Translations under genes and position numbers: made by a program | Shown: positions 53,301 to 64,000 of the stretch, piece after piece | Position numbering within the stretch: the stretch's first letter is position 1 | Layout of the letters: each line of letters opens with the position of its first letter | Source of the DNA: Schistosoma haematobium | Lineage: Eukaryota > Platyhelminthes > Trematoda > Strigeidida > Schistosomatidae | Length of the DNA stretch: 64,000 nt | Direction: 5' to 3' | Assembly: GCF_000699445.3 (NCBI RefSeq) | Contig: NC_067195.1 | Coordinates: 15,312,787 to 15,376,786 of the forward strand | Notes under the pieces: model-generated | Seen by the model: the letters and a program-made list of their open reading frames with translations, nothing else | Database searches by the model: none | What the model was told of the DNA's origin: nothing

Positions 53301-54405
53301 CTTTGATATATTTGCTATGTTTATGGACAACATTTAATGACTTTGTTATGTGATTAATTTGTATATAAATCTCGGATTATAGCAATCATAGTTGGAATTA
53401 CTAACTACTTATAATTGTGGATTACATGACCAAAGGAAACATGAACACGCCAATTATTGACAATTTAAGTAAAGTCCAGTATATTTTTCTTTGTGTATTA
53501 TTTGTATTTCATATATTAACAAACTAATTTTGTTGTAAATTTGTCATCATTTTTGGAATTGGTATATTTTGGTTCACTACAATAAATTAATACAGAAAGA
53601 AACATTGATATAGGATAACGGTTGTGATTACCGACTTATTTCATTTGAATCTGTGGTCAATCATTTAGTTTGAAGAATAACCATATAACTTTCCCAGTAT
53701 CTTATTGTTATGTCCTATGGCCCGTCAAATATCGTGTGACAAAATCGCCAATCAGAATACCGACTTCTATGACTTTGTCCCTATGCTAAACCGATGACGT
53801 GTCAAACAGCACTAGCAGCATAAAGTCAACTCTGAGTCCTTATTAATCCTCTGTATAGATACTTCTCGCCTAGCCCAGCCTGTTCAGTCCAGATCACAGA
53901 TATCATCCTCCACTTTGTGAATCTTATATTTCAGACATACTTGGTTTATAAACAAGCAGATCGGGCTGCATCATGTTATAAAATGAAAAACAGTAATTAT
54001 ACTAGATCAAGCCGAAATTGCCTGTGAGTGTGGAATACTGAGACTGATAAATTAGGAATAAATGAAGAATGGTCAATCGTATTGCATTAACCAATAAATC
54101 GAACGAAAGCTGTTGATAGACGGAATCTGAATATATATAAATATATGTAACCTGGTTAATTAATAATTATTCAATAAGAGTATATGTGATAATATTCCAT
54201 AATAACTCCCAACAGTTATCATTCATTTATTCTTTGTTCGGATAAAACAATTACTTATTGTCAATATCCCTTTCACGTCGAATAAAATACATTACCATTT
54301 TTAACTCCAATTTCTCTTCGGTGGGATTCTTATAGATTCCTCTAAGATACTCCTCCACTAGTTAGACAGAACTGTCATATATTTGAGGGCTCATTGTTTC
54401 CTTTT
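50378..54405. other. AT-rich intergenic DNA, no gene supported
   Basis: 4 kb with stop-rich short frames only. A GC-richer block at about 53710-53990 beginning TGTTATGTCC may be an unrecognised solo LTR or other repeat, but no matching end or duplication was found. Confidence 0.45.
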
Positions 54406-54410
54406 AAACT

Positions 54411-54723
54411 TGTAGCGGTAAATGAATCCCCAAAATCAATGGCTCTGTAAGTCTTCGACATTTGATGCTGACCGCGATAGTTTTAATGGACTCACCTAGT
54501 TGAAGGCGTTCGGTCACGCATCCACATCAGATCACGAGTGGGAACGACGTGTTTCACATCTCCCACAACCGCTAGCCAGGTTCTCGATACGTCGATATTC
54601 TAGCAAATATGTCTTCGAACCTCTTTGATTTTGACTTTTGATCTCACTGGGTTGGGACGTTTCGATCATAAAAGGTGTTAATGGTTAAGGTGTTGTCAGA
54701 CTCCGAATACTCGTGGTACCGTT
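54411..54723 (+). repeat. Old solo LTR of the gypsy family at 3.2 and 9.8 kb
   Basis: TGTAGCGGTAAATGAATCCCC and blocks AGCTCTGTAAG-like, GATGCTGACC, ATCAGATCACG, ACCGCTAGCCAG and GTTGTCAGAC align with the 323-bp LTR over its whole length at clearly lower identity. Flanked by AAACT (54406-54410, 54724-54728). No internal sequence: an LTR-LTR recombination product. Confidence 0.8.
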
Positions 54724-54728
54724 AAACT

Positions 54729-56864
54729 TGTCACTTTGGTGCATTAGTAGTGTTACGCACTATGTCGAGACTACATGAGTTATTCTGCTTTCTGGACAGT
54801 CCACTTTATCCATTCCGCTTGAGTCACAGTTTGACCGTATCAGTCACTCACTTACAAACCTTGAGTGTTTTCATATGGGCTTGCCCCATTCATCATATGC
54901 CTTTAACTTGTTTTTATCTGGCCACGCTTTATCAAACTGATTAAGCACACCTGCCTTCTCTAGTTTGATTCTCCGCTTCGTTTCTCCGATTTTCTGAGTC
55001 AAAGAGTATATGAATATATGTGCATCCAATATTCATCTTCATGTTTGGCTTATTTCACTTTTTTATTCATTAACACGACAACTATATACGCGGGTAGTCG
55101 AAATATATATTTCGTTAACATAATTGTCTGATCAAATTGGAGTCAAATCAGTGAGCCACAAAAATTCGGATAGTGTGAAGAGACTATAACTCCTCTCCAT
55201 TTTACTATATATAAAAATACCATACGAATAAAAGAATGGTTACGGAAGCTAATTTTTGTTCGAAGAGATAACCAGTTAAAAGTTTGTATATTTCTCTGCT
55301 ATTCCTTCCTCCATCAGTGAAACAAGATTTAACATTAAATCACGCTAACATTAATATGCAACAGAATACATTATTATTTGAATGAAATCAGTATTTTAAG
55401 TCATTTGAGATGAATGAAATTAATTGAAACTAAATTAGACTAGATATGATGCATTTTGTCTTAAAAAGATGATCTGATCTTCTTGGGCAGTAAAAAACTC
55501 AAATGAACGCGATATCACTGATGATTAAACGGATTCTGAATTTAAATATGAATTCAAAAGGTAGTTTGCACTAAACATTCTTAACACATTTTCTATTACC
55601 AAATGGTCGACTTAAAAATCCTATGTCGAATCGAAGACGTTCAATTGCTATATTACGTTTAGGTGACGTTGGGTCTGATAACTTCTTTTGTAACATTTAC
55701 GACTGATTAGGTACATAATTTTTTCTGTGGCCAACACTTAATACAGTTTTCCCAGAATTTCCGGCAGCAAAGTTGAGGGAGGAGTAAAAAAAATCAATAT
55801 TACTAGAATATATTAAGTTAGTGACTTTACTTAAGATTATTGTACACAGCTCCGACTAACTAAACGAGTGACGTTTTAAAGTTAGACACACTAACCAAAA
55901 GAATCGCGTCTCCTTCTATGGAGAAGTTCACAGATCATTGGATAATAGTGCGATTTGTTCAAAAGATGATTGGTGCCAAAGTGCTGAGCTACCTTCTTCC
56001 GGAGCTCCTCTGATGTCATTACCAACCCCAAGTCTGGGTATAGAAGTAGGATTAAATTTAGTGCAAGACCCATTTTGAACGTTTTGTGTTTGGAAATGCC
56101 TCCATGTATACATTTGTAGTTTGTTCCTATTGATTCCTTTAGTTGCACATTTAGTTAGTCTTCTTGATTCCATTTGAGTTGGTGTTACTTGTAATTTATT
56201 ATAATCTTTATTTTTTTCTTCACTAAGTTGCCATGTTTTTTCCTGAACTGCATTTATGTTGTTTTACTTGATACTTAGTCTTGACGGCAGCCATATTGGT
56301 TTGTCCCTCCTTTTGATTGTGTTGCTTGCATTGACTGGGATTGTGCATTTTTGATTGTGAATTGAAGCACTCTTCCAGAATTGGAAACACTGTGTCTTTT
56401 GAACGAATCTGTGCGTGATCTATCCATACAGGATAGAATAACATTTGTTTGTTGCGATCGGTAATTTTCTCGCATTCTTTATCAACTCCCTTAATTATTG
56501 TAATTTAGATTTGATCGACTGAACAATTATTGGTTGAATAGCTGTATGGTCATATTTGTTTAGGTTTTAATGTACATGTAAATTTATAATGAATTTCAGA
56601 ACCGTCATTTTACCCAACCACTTCGTTTTGGTTTCGACCGGGCAAGCGCACGTATCTAACCCACCTAGATAGTTATTCTTCAGTTCAAATTTTAGTTTGG
56701 ATCTAACAGTTACGGTTACCAACAGCATCGAGTAAAAAAGAAGTCTGAGGAAAAGCTAACAAGTTCAAATCACTTGTTTCATTTTAATTTCACACTAGTA
56801 GCTGAAGAGTCTTCGCATAACAGGGCTGGGATGCTTCACGGCGAAAGATAAGATTCATTAAAAC
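54729..56864. other. AT-rich DNA, no gene supported
   Basis: Minus-strand frames at 55891-56148 (85 codons) and 56223-56444 (73 codons) were considered but match no family I know. Confidence 0.4.
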
Positions 56865-57020
56865 CCACGAGACCGAAGCCCCTTCTGACAACTAGAGCGA
56901 CAGTTAATATAGGTAAGTGGAACATCTGAATCTTTCAAGAGACCGTAATTCTTCAGCTAATCGCAGCAATGAGAAGATCCAGTCTGATCGTGCTTGGAAT
57001 AAGTGAGATTGGGGTATTTG
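56865..57020 (+). pseudogene. SR2-like endonuclease N-terminal fragment
   Basis: Reads TRPKPLLTTRATVNIGKWNI and RSSLIVLGISEIG, the start of the same endonuclease as 43362-43870. Ends where the gag-only element's repeat begins. Confidence 0.6.
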
Positions 57021-57028
57021 TACGAACT

Positions 57029-57172
57029 GATGATCCCTTTGTATTTGATGGCCTACTGATTGCGAATTACAAATAAAATACATTTATTTGCCCTCATTCA
57101 GTTCTACTTGCGTTAAACTGAGCTATTCCAAGAATTCCCCGTTAGTACATCAATTCAAATACTTCTAATCAT
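57029..57172 (+). repeat. Putative LTR of the gag-only element, second copy
   Basis: Diverged relative of 2504-2649 beginning TGATGATCCC. Followed at 57178 by TGGTGTCAC and the gag start. Confidence 0.45.
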
Positions 57173-57187
57173 TTTACTGGTGTCACA

Positions 57188-57600
57188 ATGGAGTCAAATC
57201 TCGGACAGTTGGGTATTAACTCAAGTGGAGATGTCTTTAAGGACTACATGGAGCGGTTCGAGATCTGGTTCATGACTAGAAACCTTATTAAGGATGACAA
57301 ATTCACAGATCATCTCTTGACGTTTATCTGAAAAGAAGCTTATAACCTGCTAAAGGATTTGGCTTTTCCGGAGAAACCAATTCCATTGTTATATGAATCT
57401 CTCAAGTAGTTACTACTTAGTCATATGCAGTGTGCTAGTTTTGAATGCAGAAAGAGATCAAAGTTTCATAAAATGATGCAACAAAATGATCGGAAAGTTA
57501 AAGACTTCATACTTGAACTGCAGAAACATGCCACGAAGCGCAGTTTTGGAGACCAACTGAGATGCATTGTTTTCAGAAAAGTTCAAACTGTTGCTATACC
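57188..57600 (+). pseudogene. Gag-like protein of the gag-only element, second copy
   Basis: ATG 57188: MESNLGQLGINSSGDVFKDY, MERFEIWFMTRN, LLTFI-stop-KEAYNLLKDLAF, PEKPIPLLYESLK and VKDFILELQKHATKRSFGDQ. Same order as 2663-3200. Two in-frame stops; the zinc knuckles are lost because the copy is truncated near 57600. Confidence 0.6.
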
Positions 57601-57779
57601 TTAAACTCAAGTCATAAGCAGTATTGGGGGTTTCAGTATACCTCTGTGTAGAGCCAGATTTAGGTTACGGCCGAGGTCAATGCGAACAAATCCACGTCTG
57701 TCAACATTCATTGACAGATTTCACGACACAGTTCACTCGTATAACTTATTTATAACTTCTTGAAATACCGCTGGAATAT

Positions 57780-58480
57780 AGCTTGCTTTGGTAAGCGATT
57801 AGAATGAATAAATCACTTTTAGATCATCGGCAAAAAGGAAAGAATTACCGTGTTGAAAGTGTGGACACAAGTCATTGAGGAAAAGAAGAAAAGGTAATGA
57901 GTCAACCTTGTATAACCCCACTGGTTACATTTATAGGCTTAGAGTAGCATGATCCGAAGCGAAACATTTGGTTAAGTTCCCATAAAAAATCTTTGGACCA
58001 GGATAAAGAGGATTCCTTACGCAAATGAAGAGAGGTTTAGTAGAAGAAGGTTGTTTGAGACACTGTCGAAGTACAGAATTAACACTGATTGATCAACATC
58101 TCTTCTCTGAGTAATTTGGTCAAAACCTTCTAAGTGCTATGTAGAGTATGAGCGCTTAGTCATAAACCCATGTTAAGATGGGCTAATCATGTTTGCCCAA
58201 AATAAGCATTATACTAGCCGCTTGTGGATTTTTTTCCATGAATCTCGATAACACGAATGACAAGTTAACAGATATACGGCCGGCAATATCGCTAAGTGAT
58301 CCTGTTTTGAATCTAGCGCGATAAGCTATGTTTTCTTTACAGATGGATAGGCTGAATAGTTTTAAGCAGTATTATGAAATTTTCTACTATCGTATTACAC
58401 AAATGATGCAGACATCCCATCAGGTCCATCGTCGTGGAACTTTTGCAGAACGTTTGTGGCCTGCTTGATATTGATAGATT
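57780..58480 (-). pseudogene. CR1-like non-LTR reverse transcriptase relic
   Basis: Minus strand from 58440: LQKFHDDGPDGM, then YFDSVSNNLLLLNLSSF (motif A region), LVQRFFMG, NVTSGVIQG (motif B), and LFLNDLCPHFQHGNSFLFAD (motif C, FADD). The sequence GPDG...SGVxQG...LFxNDL...FADDLK is typical of CR1/Jockey-type RT (SR1-like in schistosomes). Many stops. Confidence 0.65.
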
Positions 58481-61129
58481 TGTTATCACCTGTGGATAGA
58501 CGACTGGATGTCATCATTAGAAGCACATTGCCAAATGTTTCGGTTTTCATAGTAGCAGGGGCGTCTGTAATGCTGCAGTTAACTACGAAGGATCTTGCTG
58601 TATCAAAAGAATTTTATTCCACGCGAAATCTGAAAAGTTCTTGCTGTATTGTGTTTATGAAGAAACAAACACTACTCACATACACAAACTGTTGCATTGA
58701 TACTGTCTGAGGAAACGCGAGAAGCACTTGTAGCATGAGAGGCTTACGGATCTGAGATCGTCAAAGCATATTTGCAAACAAATGAGGAAAAAAATGTAAT
58801 TTCCTCCTACACACCTGCCAATAATTGAAGCGAGGAGGAAACTTTTCAGGTTTATGAGAGGCTTCAGTCTATTCTAGAGACACGTCAAAGATACCATACA
58901 ACCAATCCTACGAAAGACTTAAACTCCGAGGTTGGAATTGACAACTTTTGGTATAAATGCTCCATACGGCAACACTGGTTCATTACCAAGAATAGAGGAC
59001 TAGAGTATATACTAAATAATACTTTATTCAACACAATTACAAGCAGTTGCTTCCCCGGTGAATCCGGAGTGGAAATCATTCAGGGGAAACGAAACCACAT
59101 ATCAATTGCTTTGTGGCTCACACTTGTTCTTGAACTTTAAGAAATCTGAATATCGAAGGTTTGTGGTAGATTTATTTCTACATTTGTGGTAGAGGACAGT
59201 ATTTCTTAGAGTTGTAATATTACCAATAGATTCCTACTCCGTTACGGAATTTACTGGTTCTTGTTAGTGTTTAGCTTGGATTTGAATGTCTAGCACGTAT
59301 TCATGTCCAAATCTTCCCAGAGTCTGAAATTTCGGGTATAACACTATGGCATCTTGAAGCAATACACAGAGCATTGACCTCTAAACAACAATCCGAATAT
59401 TTGATGTGAATGCCTTCGTAATTATATTTTAACTAATCTCAATCCAGCCTTTCATTCTCTGGTACCAAAAGTCGCTAAAAAGAGAGCAAGAAGTACTTGT
59501 ATTTCCACAGTAGATCTCCGAGAAAACCATGTACTAAAAGAGTAGGACAAAATGGTGCCAATTTCATTGGATCCATCTCACTAGTTACAAGTTACTGCTC
59601 ATCAGTATGTAGCCTCTGTCATGGATGTTTTCGCTACCATCATAACACACATGTACATAAATAGTGTTACAGATTCATGATGAGACACTCGTGTCTGTGG
59701 TCCGAGCTCACATTTCTAGGATGTAAGGTTAATCCTGTCATCTAGATAACGGTAGCAATCGTTTCATGTGTGACATCTAAGCCACCGTAGTTCACGCCTG
59801 TCTAAGATGTGGCCACCTGAGCTATTAGAGACTTCAGACATATGACCGTAAAATCCATGCCCTGAACGTTGGCCACAACCTATGCAGATACATAATGTAG
59901 TCAAACCACTGAATTTACTTTTTGGCTGACCAAACATCTCACACGCCGGCCACGGTGAGATTGAAGGAGCGACAGGTAGATTGCAAGGACATTTTTGCCC
60001 AATTATTGATCAATACGCCGTGAAGTGGATGAAAATCTAGATAGAAAGCAAAGTTCCTACATACTTTTCATGACTAGGTGTTGAAAATGGTTTGTCAGAA
60101 CGAAAGGAAGTTTTTTACAAGCATAAGTGGGATAAATACTTGATCATGCTTGGGATTGGTATTGCCTCAACTAAACTGTTCCCTTTGTTCAGGGGTCAAA
60201 ATACAATGCCTCTCACCTAGATTGGTGCTGAACCTCGCAAGAGATGGAGAGATAGTGAATTAACAACAGAAGAACATTGAACAACAACAACATAGTCTTT
60301 GTAGATGAATGTACTTCAGTGTAGAAGTTTTACCCCTCGACACTGAATGATAGACCAAAAATATTGAAGGCTAATAGAGGTGAACGTTCAACCATTCAAG
60401 TGTGGTTTATTTGTGTAACTTTTTCGTCTGTATATTAAATGTATTATCTTGTTGTTCTTTAAAGATTCTTATAATGTGGACACCCTAACCTCTACCATAT
60501 GGTAGGTCGTGGTGAACCATTATGTGACATAGACTTTATATCATCTGCACTATTCGTTCGTATCTCAGTAGATCAACAATATTAGACTTGGTCTATTAAT
60601 CAAATAGCAGTGAATACCACGCCACCAAGCAGTAGGTGAATTTAAAAAGGTTTGTTTTTGCGGAGCACTTCCTAACGCATATCTAGCTATAATCGGCCTG
60701 CATCGTCTGATAACTGTCAACTTCATGGACCGTGAGGAGTTGATCGAGGTTCTCTATGAGTAGTACAAAACAAGAACTGACTCACCTTACGATCTACGGT
60801 CTTCTGGATACCTACCAAAATCCTTATGACGAAACAAGGAGAAATATGCAGCCCAAACGACAATTTCAGCATCACTTGAACAAAATTTCTGGCCCATGAC
60901 GTTGGACATGGAAACATGGAACACTCAGCGATTGGACTTGTCAGGCAAGAAAGAAATAGTTTCAGCGGGTTCGTAGAATTATGGTCTACTTCGTTATTGG
61001 TACTGCTCTAATAATAGACCTGATCCTAAAATTGTTGATTCGTCATAATGTGACCACTGAATCTATAACATCATACGTGAAAGTCCCATCGTTGTTTACA
61101 CTGCCTTGTCCTGCCGTGATCATTACCAA
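58481..61129. other. Intergenic DNA, no gene supported
   Basis: Only short unrelated frames; nothing recognised. Confidence 0.4.
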
Positions 61130-61262
61130 TATTTAATGGAGAACACATTTAGGCTGGAGATAGAGCAATATATTTAATGCGAATCAAGGAGACAAGTTAC
61201 AAAAGAATGACACGCCTACAAGGCTGAGTCATACCATCCGATGAATTGAATTATCCTTTTCC
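61130..61262 (-). repeat. Interspersed repeat R2, copy c
   Basis: The reverse complement aligns with 20050-20170 and 21420-21530: GACTCAGCCTTG, ATATATTGCTCTATCTCCAG and AAATGTGTTCTCC. Confidence 0.55.
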
Positions 61263-61968
61263 CCTTCTCCAATGCTGACCTGCTCTTCGTGCGACTTGTT
61301 GAATATAAATATTTTTAAAGGTCGTGAGTTTGGGGTCCAATGTCACTACAGGTTAGCTTTGGTGACATTTAAGGTGTAATATCATCTAAGATAACGTTGA
61401 ATTTATCTCCAGGGAATTTTTGATAACTGTTAGCTTGTATCTGTTTCGATGTGAAACTCATGTTCATTCATCAAAGTATTCCACATCCTTCACTGGCCTT
61501 CGGCATTCATTCTGTGTGCCTGCTCAGTCCTCTCCCTTAATACAAAAACTTTGTTAGTGTGAGTATGCGTTATCATTGTTGCTGCACTACGTTGATAGGG
61601 TTTGAAGCGTCACCACCCTTGACCTTGAGACGGTCAACATAATTATAAAGGGTAAATGATAATTATAGATTAGTGTGATGAATCAAAACTAGGATTCAGG
61701 GTTGGACGTTACGTTCAAGAGTTAAGGTTTCGGTCTTCACTACGAACTGACATCAGCCACAATATCGAAATGTTATTTAGACATATGGATGGGTGAATTT
61801 TGCATCAAAATCCAAGAGCACCTATGTTAACTCCGATTGGTCCGTTCATAAATTATAGCCTCTCTGACGAAAGTGGTCAGGGTAAACTTGATTTATGTCT
61901 TGTATTTCCGAAGAATATTTGTCTCACCTTTATTGCTTTTAGCTCGTGCTAGGGTAAAAAACAAAGGC
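61263..61968. other. Intergenic DNA before the BEL element
   Basis: No gene recognised. Confidence 0.4.
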
Positions 61969-62374
61969 TGTTACGGGAGAACTGAAGACATTTGGCGGAT
62001 TAAAACCTTTTACTGTACATTAATAATTTACTGTGTTTTTGGATGTAATCGTTTTACTTAACTTTTGAACTTGTTTGTTTATATCATTATTTTGGACATT
62101 CTGGTTTGTCTTTGGTTTGGTATTTTGGTGCTCTCTTTGTCTTTGGTTTGGTATTTGGGAGTTTTGCTCCGGGAACCTACAAAATTGAAGGTTTGTTTTG
62201 TAATTGTTATAATTATTGTTGTTAGAACGACATTTGGTCGATTATTTGTGAATTACGAATAAATTTGGTATCTGAATTGGAGCTTGGTTCTGTTGTTAAT
62301 TTGGATTCGTAATTTGCAAGTAGATCGATAGTCCGTACTTCAATAACTGGAACGAGCGAAACTTGGACGTAACA
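61969..62374 (+). repeat. 5' LTR of the BEL/Pao element
   Basis: Inferred from the perfect inverted ends TGTTACG and CGTAACA and the gag start downstream. The second LTR is not in the window, so the limits are provisional. The primer site is unclear; TGGTTCTGTG at about 62392 is a candidate. Confidence 0.55.
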
Positions 62375-62519
62375 TAAAGTTCTTCAATTATTGGTTCTGT
62401 GTTCATACCTTGGATTTGTCTGGATATTTTGGGTCCAAATTCCTGGTCTTATTAGTCGATTTCGTTTGGGTTAATTCAGAATTGTTTTGGTAATCGATTT
62501 CTTTGGAACAATCAATACG

Positions 62520-64000
62520 ATGGAAACACGGAGCAAAAGGCTGAAGGAAAATGACGAAATGGATGGTAAAATTCCTAACGTTGTTTGTGGTATGTCTGAT
62601 GTTAATGATGATAAATGTGATGATGTTAGTCTTAATAGTATGTCCTTTAGCCATCTAAGTACTTCTAGATCAAAGTTAGATAAAGCATTACTGAGGAAAA
62701 GGAATTTAAAAAAGAGACTTGAATTGGAACGGCAACTTAAGATGTTAGATCTTCAAGAAGAGGTTGATATCGCCGAACAAGAATGCAAGGCCATCGAGGA
62801 CGATGAACGATTACCCGTAGATAAATGTGGGATATATGCTAAAGTGGGAAATTATTTGGAATGTGATACTGGGTGTAATAATCACTCAGAGAAGGTATGT
62901 AACGTCTCAAATATGGATTGGGTTGAGGAACTGAAGGATACGTTACATACAATGGTTGGTAACATGGTTTTACCTAAGGTCGATATGATGTACTTTGATG
63001 GGCAACCGGGTCAGTATTACCGTTTCATTAGTCAGTTTAATAGCCTTATAGAGAGCAAATTGTCAGATAAGGGCCAATTGTTGTCGTATTTGTTATACCA
63101 TTGCAAAGGAAAGGCCAGAACAGCAATTGAAGCTTGCATTTCATTGCCCATTCATTTGGGTTATGATAGAGCCAAACAGATTTTGTATGACCTGTTTGGT
63201 AAGGAACACCTTGTTGCTCGCGACATGATTACTGAGTTACTTAACCACAAATCTGTTGAAGGATCAGCCGATGGCTTAACTGACTTTGCGATTAAGTTGC
63301 GTAATGTATGTATAACGTTGAAGCAAATGGGATATACGTCTGACGTTAATTCTACGGCTAATTTGGAGGTAATAGTTTCATGCCTACCACTAGAATTGCA
63401 GAATAAGTGGGCGGAAGTCGCCGATAAGATCATGATGCATGGGAAGGAGCCGAGCTTTGAAGAATTTGTGGTCTTTGTAGAAGAGAGGGCCAGAATTGCC
63501 CGAACCCGTTATGGTAGATTAGTACAGTGTAACTCAAGGTTCGCTAAAAGGAATTCTGAAGGCCAAGCTGATAGGAGATCACGCTTTTATGCAATTAGAC
63601 GAGACCCAAATAACTCAGTCAAGGTATCACGTTGTGAAATCTGCGTAGGTGATCATGAAGCGACAAATTGTCCAAGGTTAGCAAAAATGAATGTAAGAGA
63701 AAGGAGGCAGGAGGTAAGAAAACGTGATCTATGTTACTTATGTTTGAGGAAAGGTCACATAGCTATGACATGCAACTCAGGCTTCAAGTGCGACGTTGAG
63801 AATTGCAAGGTTAGGCATAATTCATTATTGCATATTGATAGTATTGATAACCATGTGGTGAACCTAGCTAAGGATTGGAACTCCTCAAAGGTTTGTTTGG
63901 GGATCGTTCCAGTCAGACTATACGGTCCCAAAGGATGTTTGGAAACATATGCATTTCTAGATAGTGGTTCGGACACTTCTCTTGTATGTGAAGGATTAAT
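62520..64000 (+). CDS. gag-pol: BEL/Pao Gag-Pol polyprotein, N-terminal 493 codons (intact, 3' partial)
   Basis: The frame is open from ATG 62520 to the window end without a stop. Start METRSKRLKEND is the first Met after the LTR. Residues about 55-100 form a charged coiled coil (RKRNLKKRLELERQLKML). A BEL-type gag domain begins with MYFDGQPGQYYRFISQF (about 157). Two zinc knuckles follow: CEICVGDHEATNC from residue 372 and CYLCLRKGHIAMTC from 405. The aspartic protease site FLDSGSDTSLV has its catalytic Asp at residue 481. This order (DUF1759-like gag, knuckles, protease in one frame) is characteristic of BEL/Pao, Saci-1-like in schistosomes. Intactness suggests a young, possibly active copy, depending on what follows. 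Confidence 0.85.
   Translation, partial: METRSKRLKENDEMDGKIPNVVCGMSDVNDDKCDDVSLNSMSFSHLSTSRSKLDKALLRKRNLKKRLELERQLKMLDLQEEVDIAEQECKAIEDDERLPVDKCGIYAKVGNYLECDTGCNNHSEKVCNVSNMDWVEELKDTLHTMVGNMVLPKVDMMYFDGQPGQYYRFISQFNSLIESKLSDKGQLLSYLLYHCKGKARTAIEACISLPIHLGYDRAKQILYDLFGKEHLVARDMITELLNHKSVEGSADGLTDFAIKLRNVCITLKQMGYTSDVNSTANLEVIVSCLPLELQNKWAEVADKIMMHGKEPSFEEFVVFVEERARIARTRYGRLVQCNSRFAKRNSEGQADRRSRFYAIRRDPNNSVKVSRCEICVGDHEATNCPRLAKMNVRERRQEVRKRDLCYLCLRKGHIAMTCNSGFKCDVENCKVRHNSLLHIDSIDNHVVNLAKDWNSSKVCLGIVPVRLYGPKGCLETYAFLDSGSDTSLVCEGL

Larger units (their letters stand above)
61969..64000 (+). mobile_element. BEL/Pao LTR retrotransposon, 5' part (runs off the window)
   Basis: A 406-bp LTR with 7-bp inverted ends (TGTTACG...CGTAACA), a 145-bp leader and an intact gag-protease frame. 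RT, RNase H, integrase and the 3' LTR lie beyond the window edge. Confidence 0.75.

Noticed and set aside
53710..53990. GC-richer block beginning TGTTATGTCC, suspected solo LTR
   Set aside because: No matching terminal sequence, flanking duplication or second copy in the window.
55891..56148. 85-codon minus-strand frame with a plausible protein-like composition
   Set aside because: No family recognised, no splice-consistent neighbours, and an overlapping frame of similar length argues for chance.
1..64000. CRISPR arrays, bacterial operons or phage-like systems
   Set aside because: Spliced host gene, LTR/non-LTR retroelements and SINEs show animal nuclear DNA; no spaced short direct repeats were seen.

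Overview
The window looks like nuclear DNA of a schistosome blood fluke (Schistosoma sp., species not determined). It is AT-rich and gene-poor, with long introns. The one host gene I recognise, S-methyl-5'-thioadenosine phosphorylase (MTAP), has the Ser12/Asn87 combination I associate with the schistosome enzyme. The repeats are schistosome types: CsRn1/Boudicca-like gypsy elements, a BEL/Pao element, RTE-like and CR1-like non-LTR retrotransposons, a Penelope-like relic, a CACTA-type transposase relic and an SM-alpha-like SINE with a hammerhead ribozyme.

Layout. 1-2.1 kb: no gene. 2.1-15.0 kb: a CACTA transposase fragment, then a short-LTR element with only a gag-like reading frame (2504-9465). 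That element was split by a gypsy element (3201-8432, 4-bp target duplication CAAC). A second, nearly identical gypsy element follows (9785-15044). Both share the same gag frameshifts and the same in-frame stop in pol. 15.0-22.4 kb: no gene, but diverged repeats and a non-LTR endonuclease relic.

22.4-36.75 kb: MTAP on the plus strand, six coding exons, 299 codons, every splice site GT/AG. Intron 3 (7.9 kb) is mostly transposon: a minus-strand RTE-like element (26983-32798), itself interrupted near its 3' end by a younger plus-strand relative (27243-29133). Each has a recognisable target-site duplication.

37.6-45.0 kb: a transposon stack. A decayed Penelope-like element on the plus strand was split by an SR2-like RTE element (minus strand, TSD TGTATATTCACT). 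That element was split by a full-length RTE-like element (39436-43350, TSD CTGAGCATTTA). A hammerhead SINE (44356-44684, 13-bp TSD) split the Penelope endonuclease region. 45.6-46.3 kb: two repeat fragments. 47.9-50.4 kb: a gypsy deletion derivative with 407-bp LTRs. 50.4-61.9 kb: mostly anonymous AT-rich DNA with an old solo LTR, a second copy of the gag-only element and a CR1-like reverse transcriptase relic. 61.97 kb to the end: the 5' LTR and intact gag-protease frame of a BEL/Pao element that runs off the window.

MTAP is the only host gene supported, and it acts in polyamine and purine salvage. Everything else recognisable is selfish DNA at different stages of decay, and the insertion boundaries let much of its order of arrival be read. 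I found no sign of a wholly new biological system. The most unusual items are the hammerhead SINE with its long inverted repeat, the nested stack, the twin gypsy elements with matched defects, and the gag-only LTR element.
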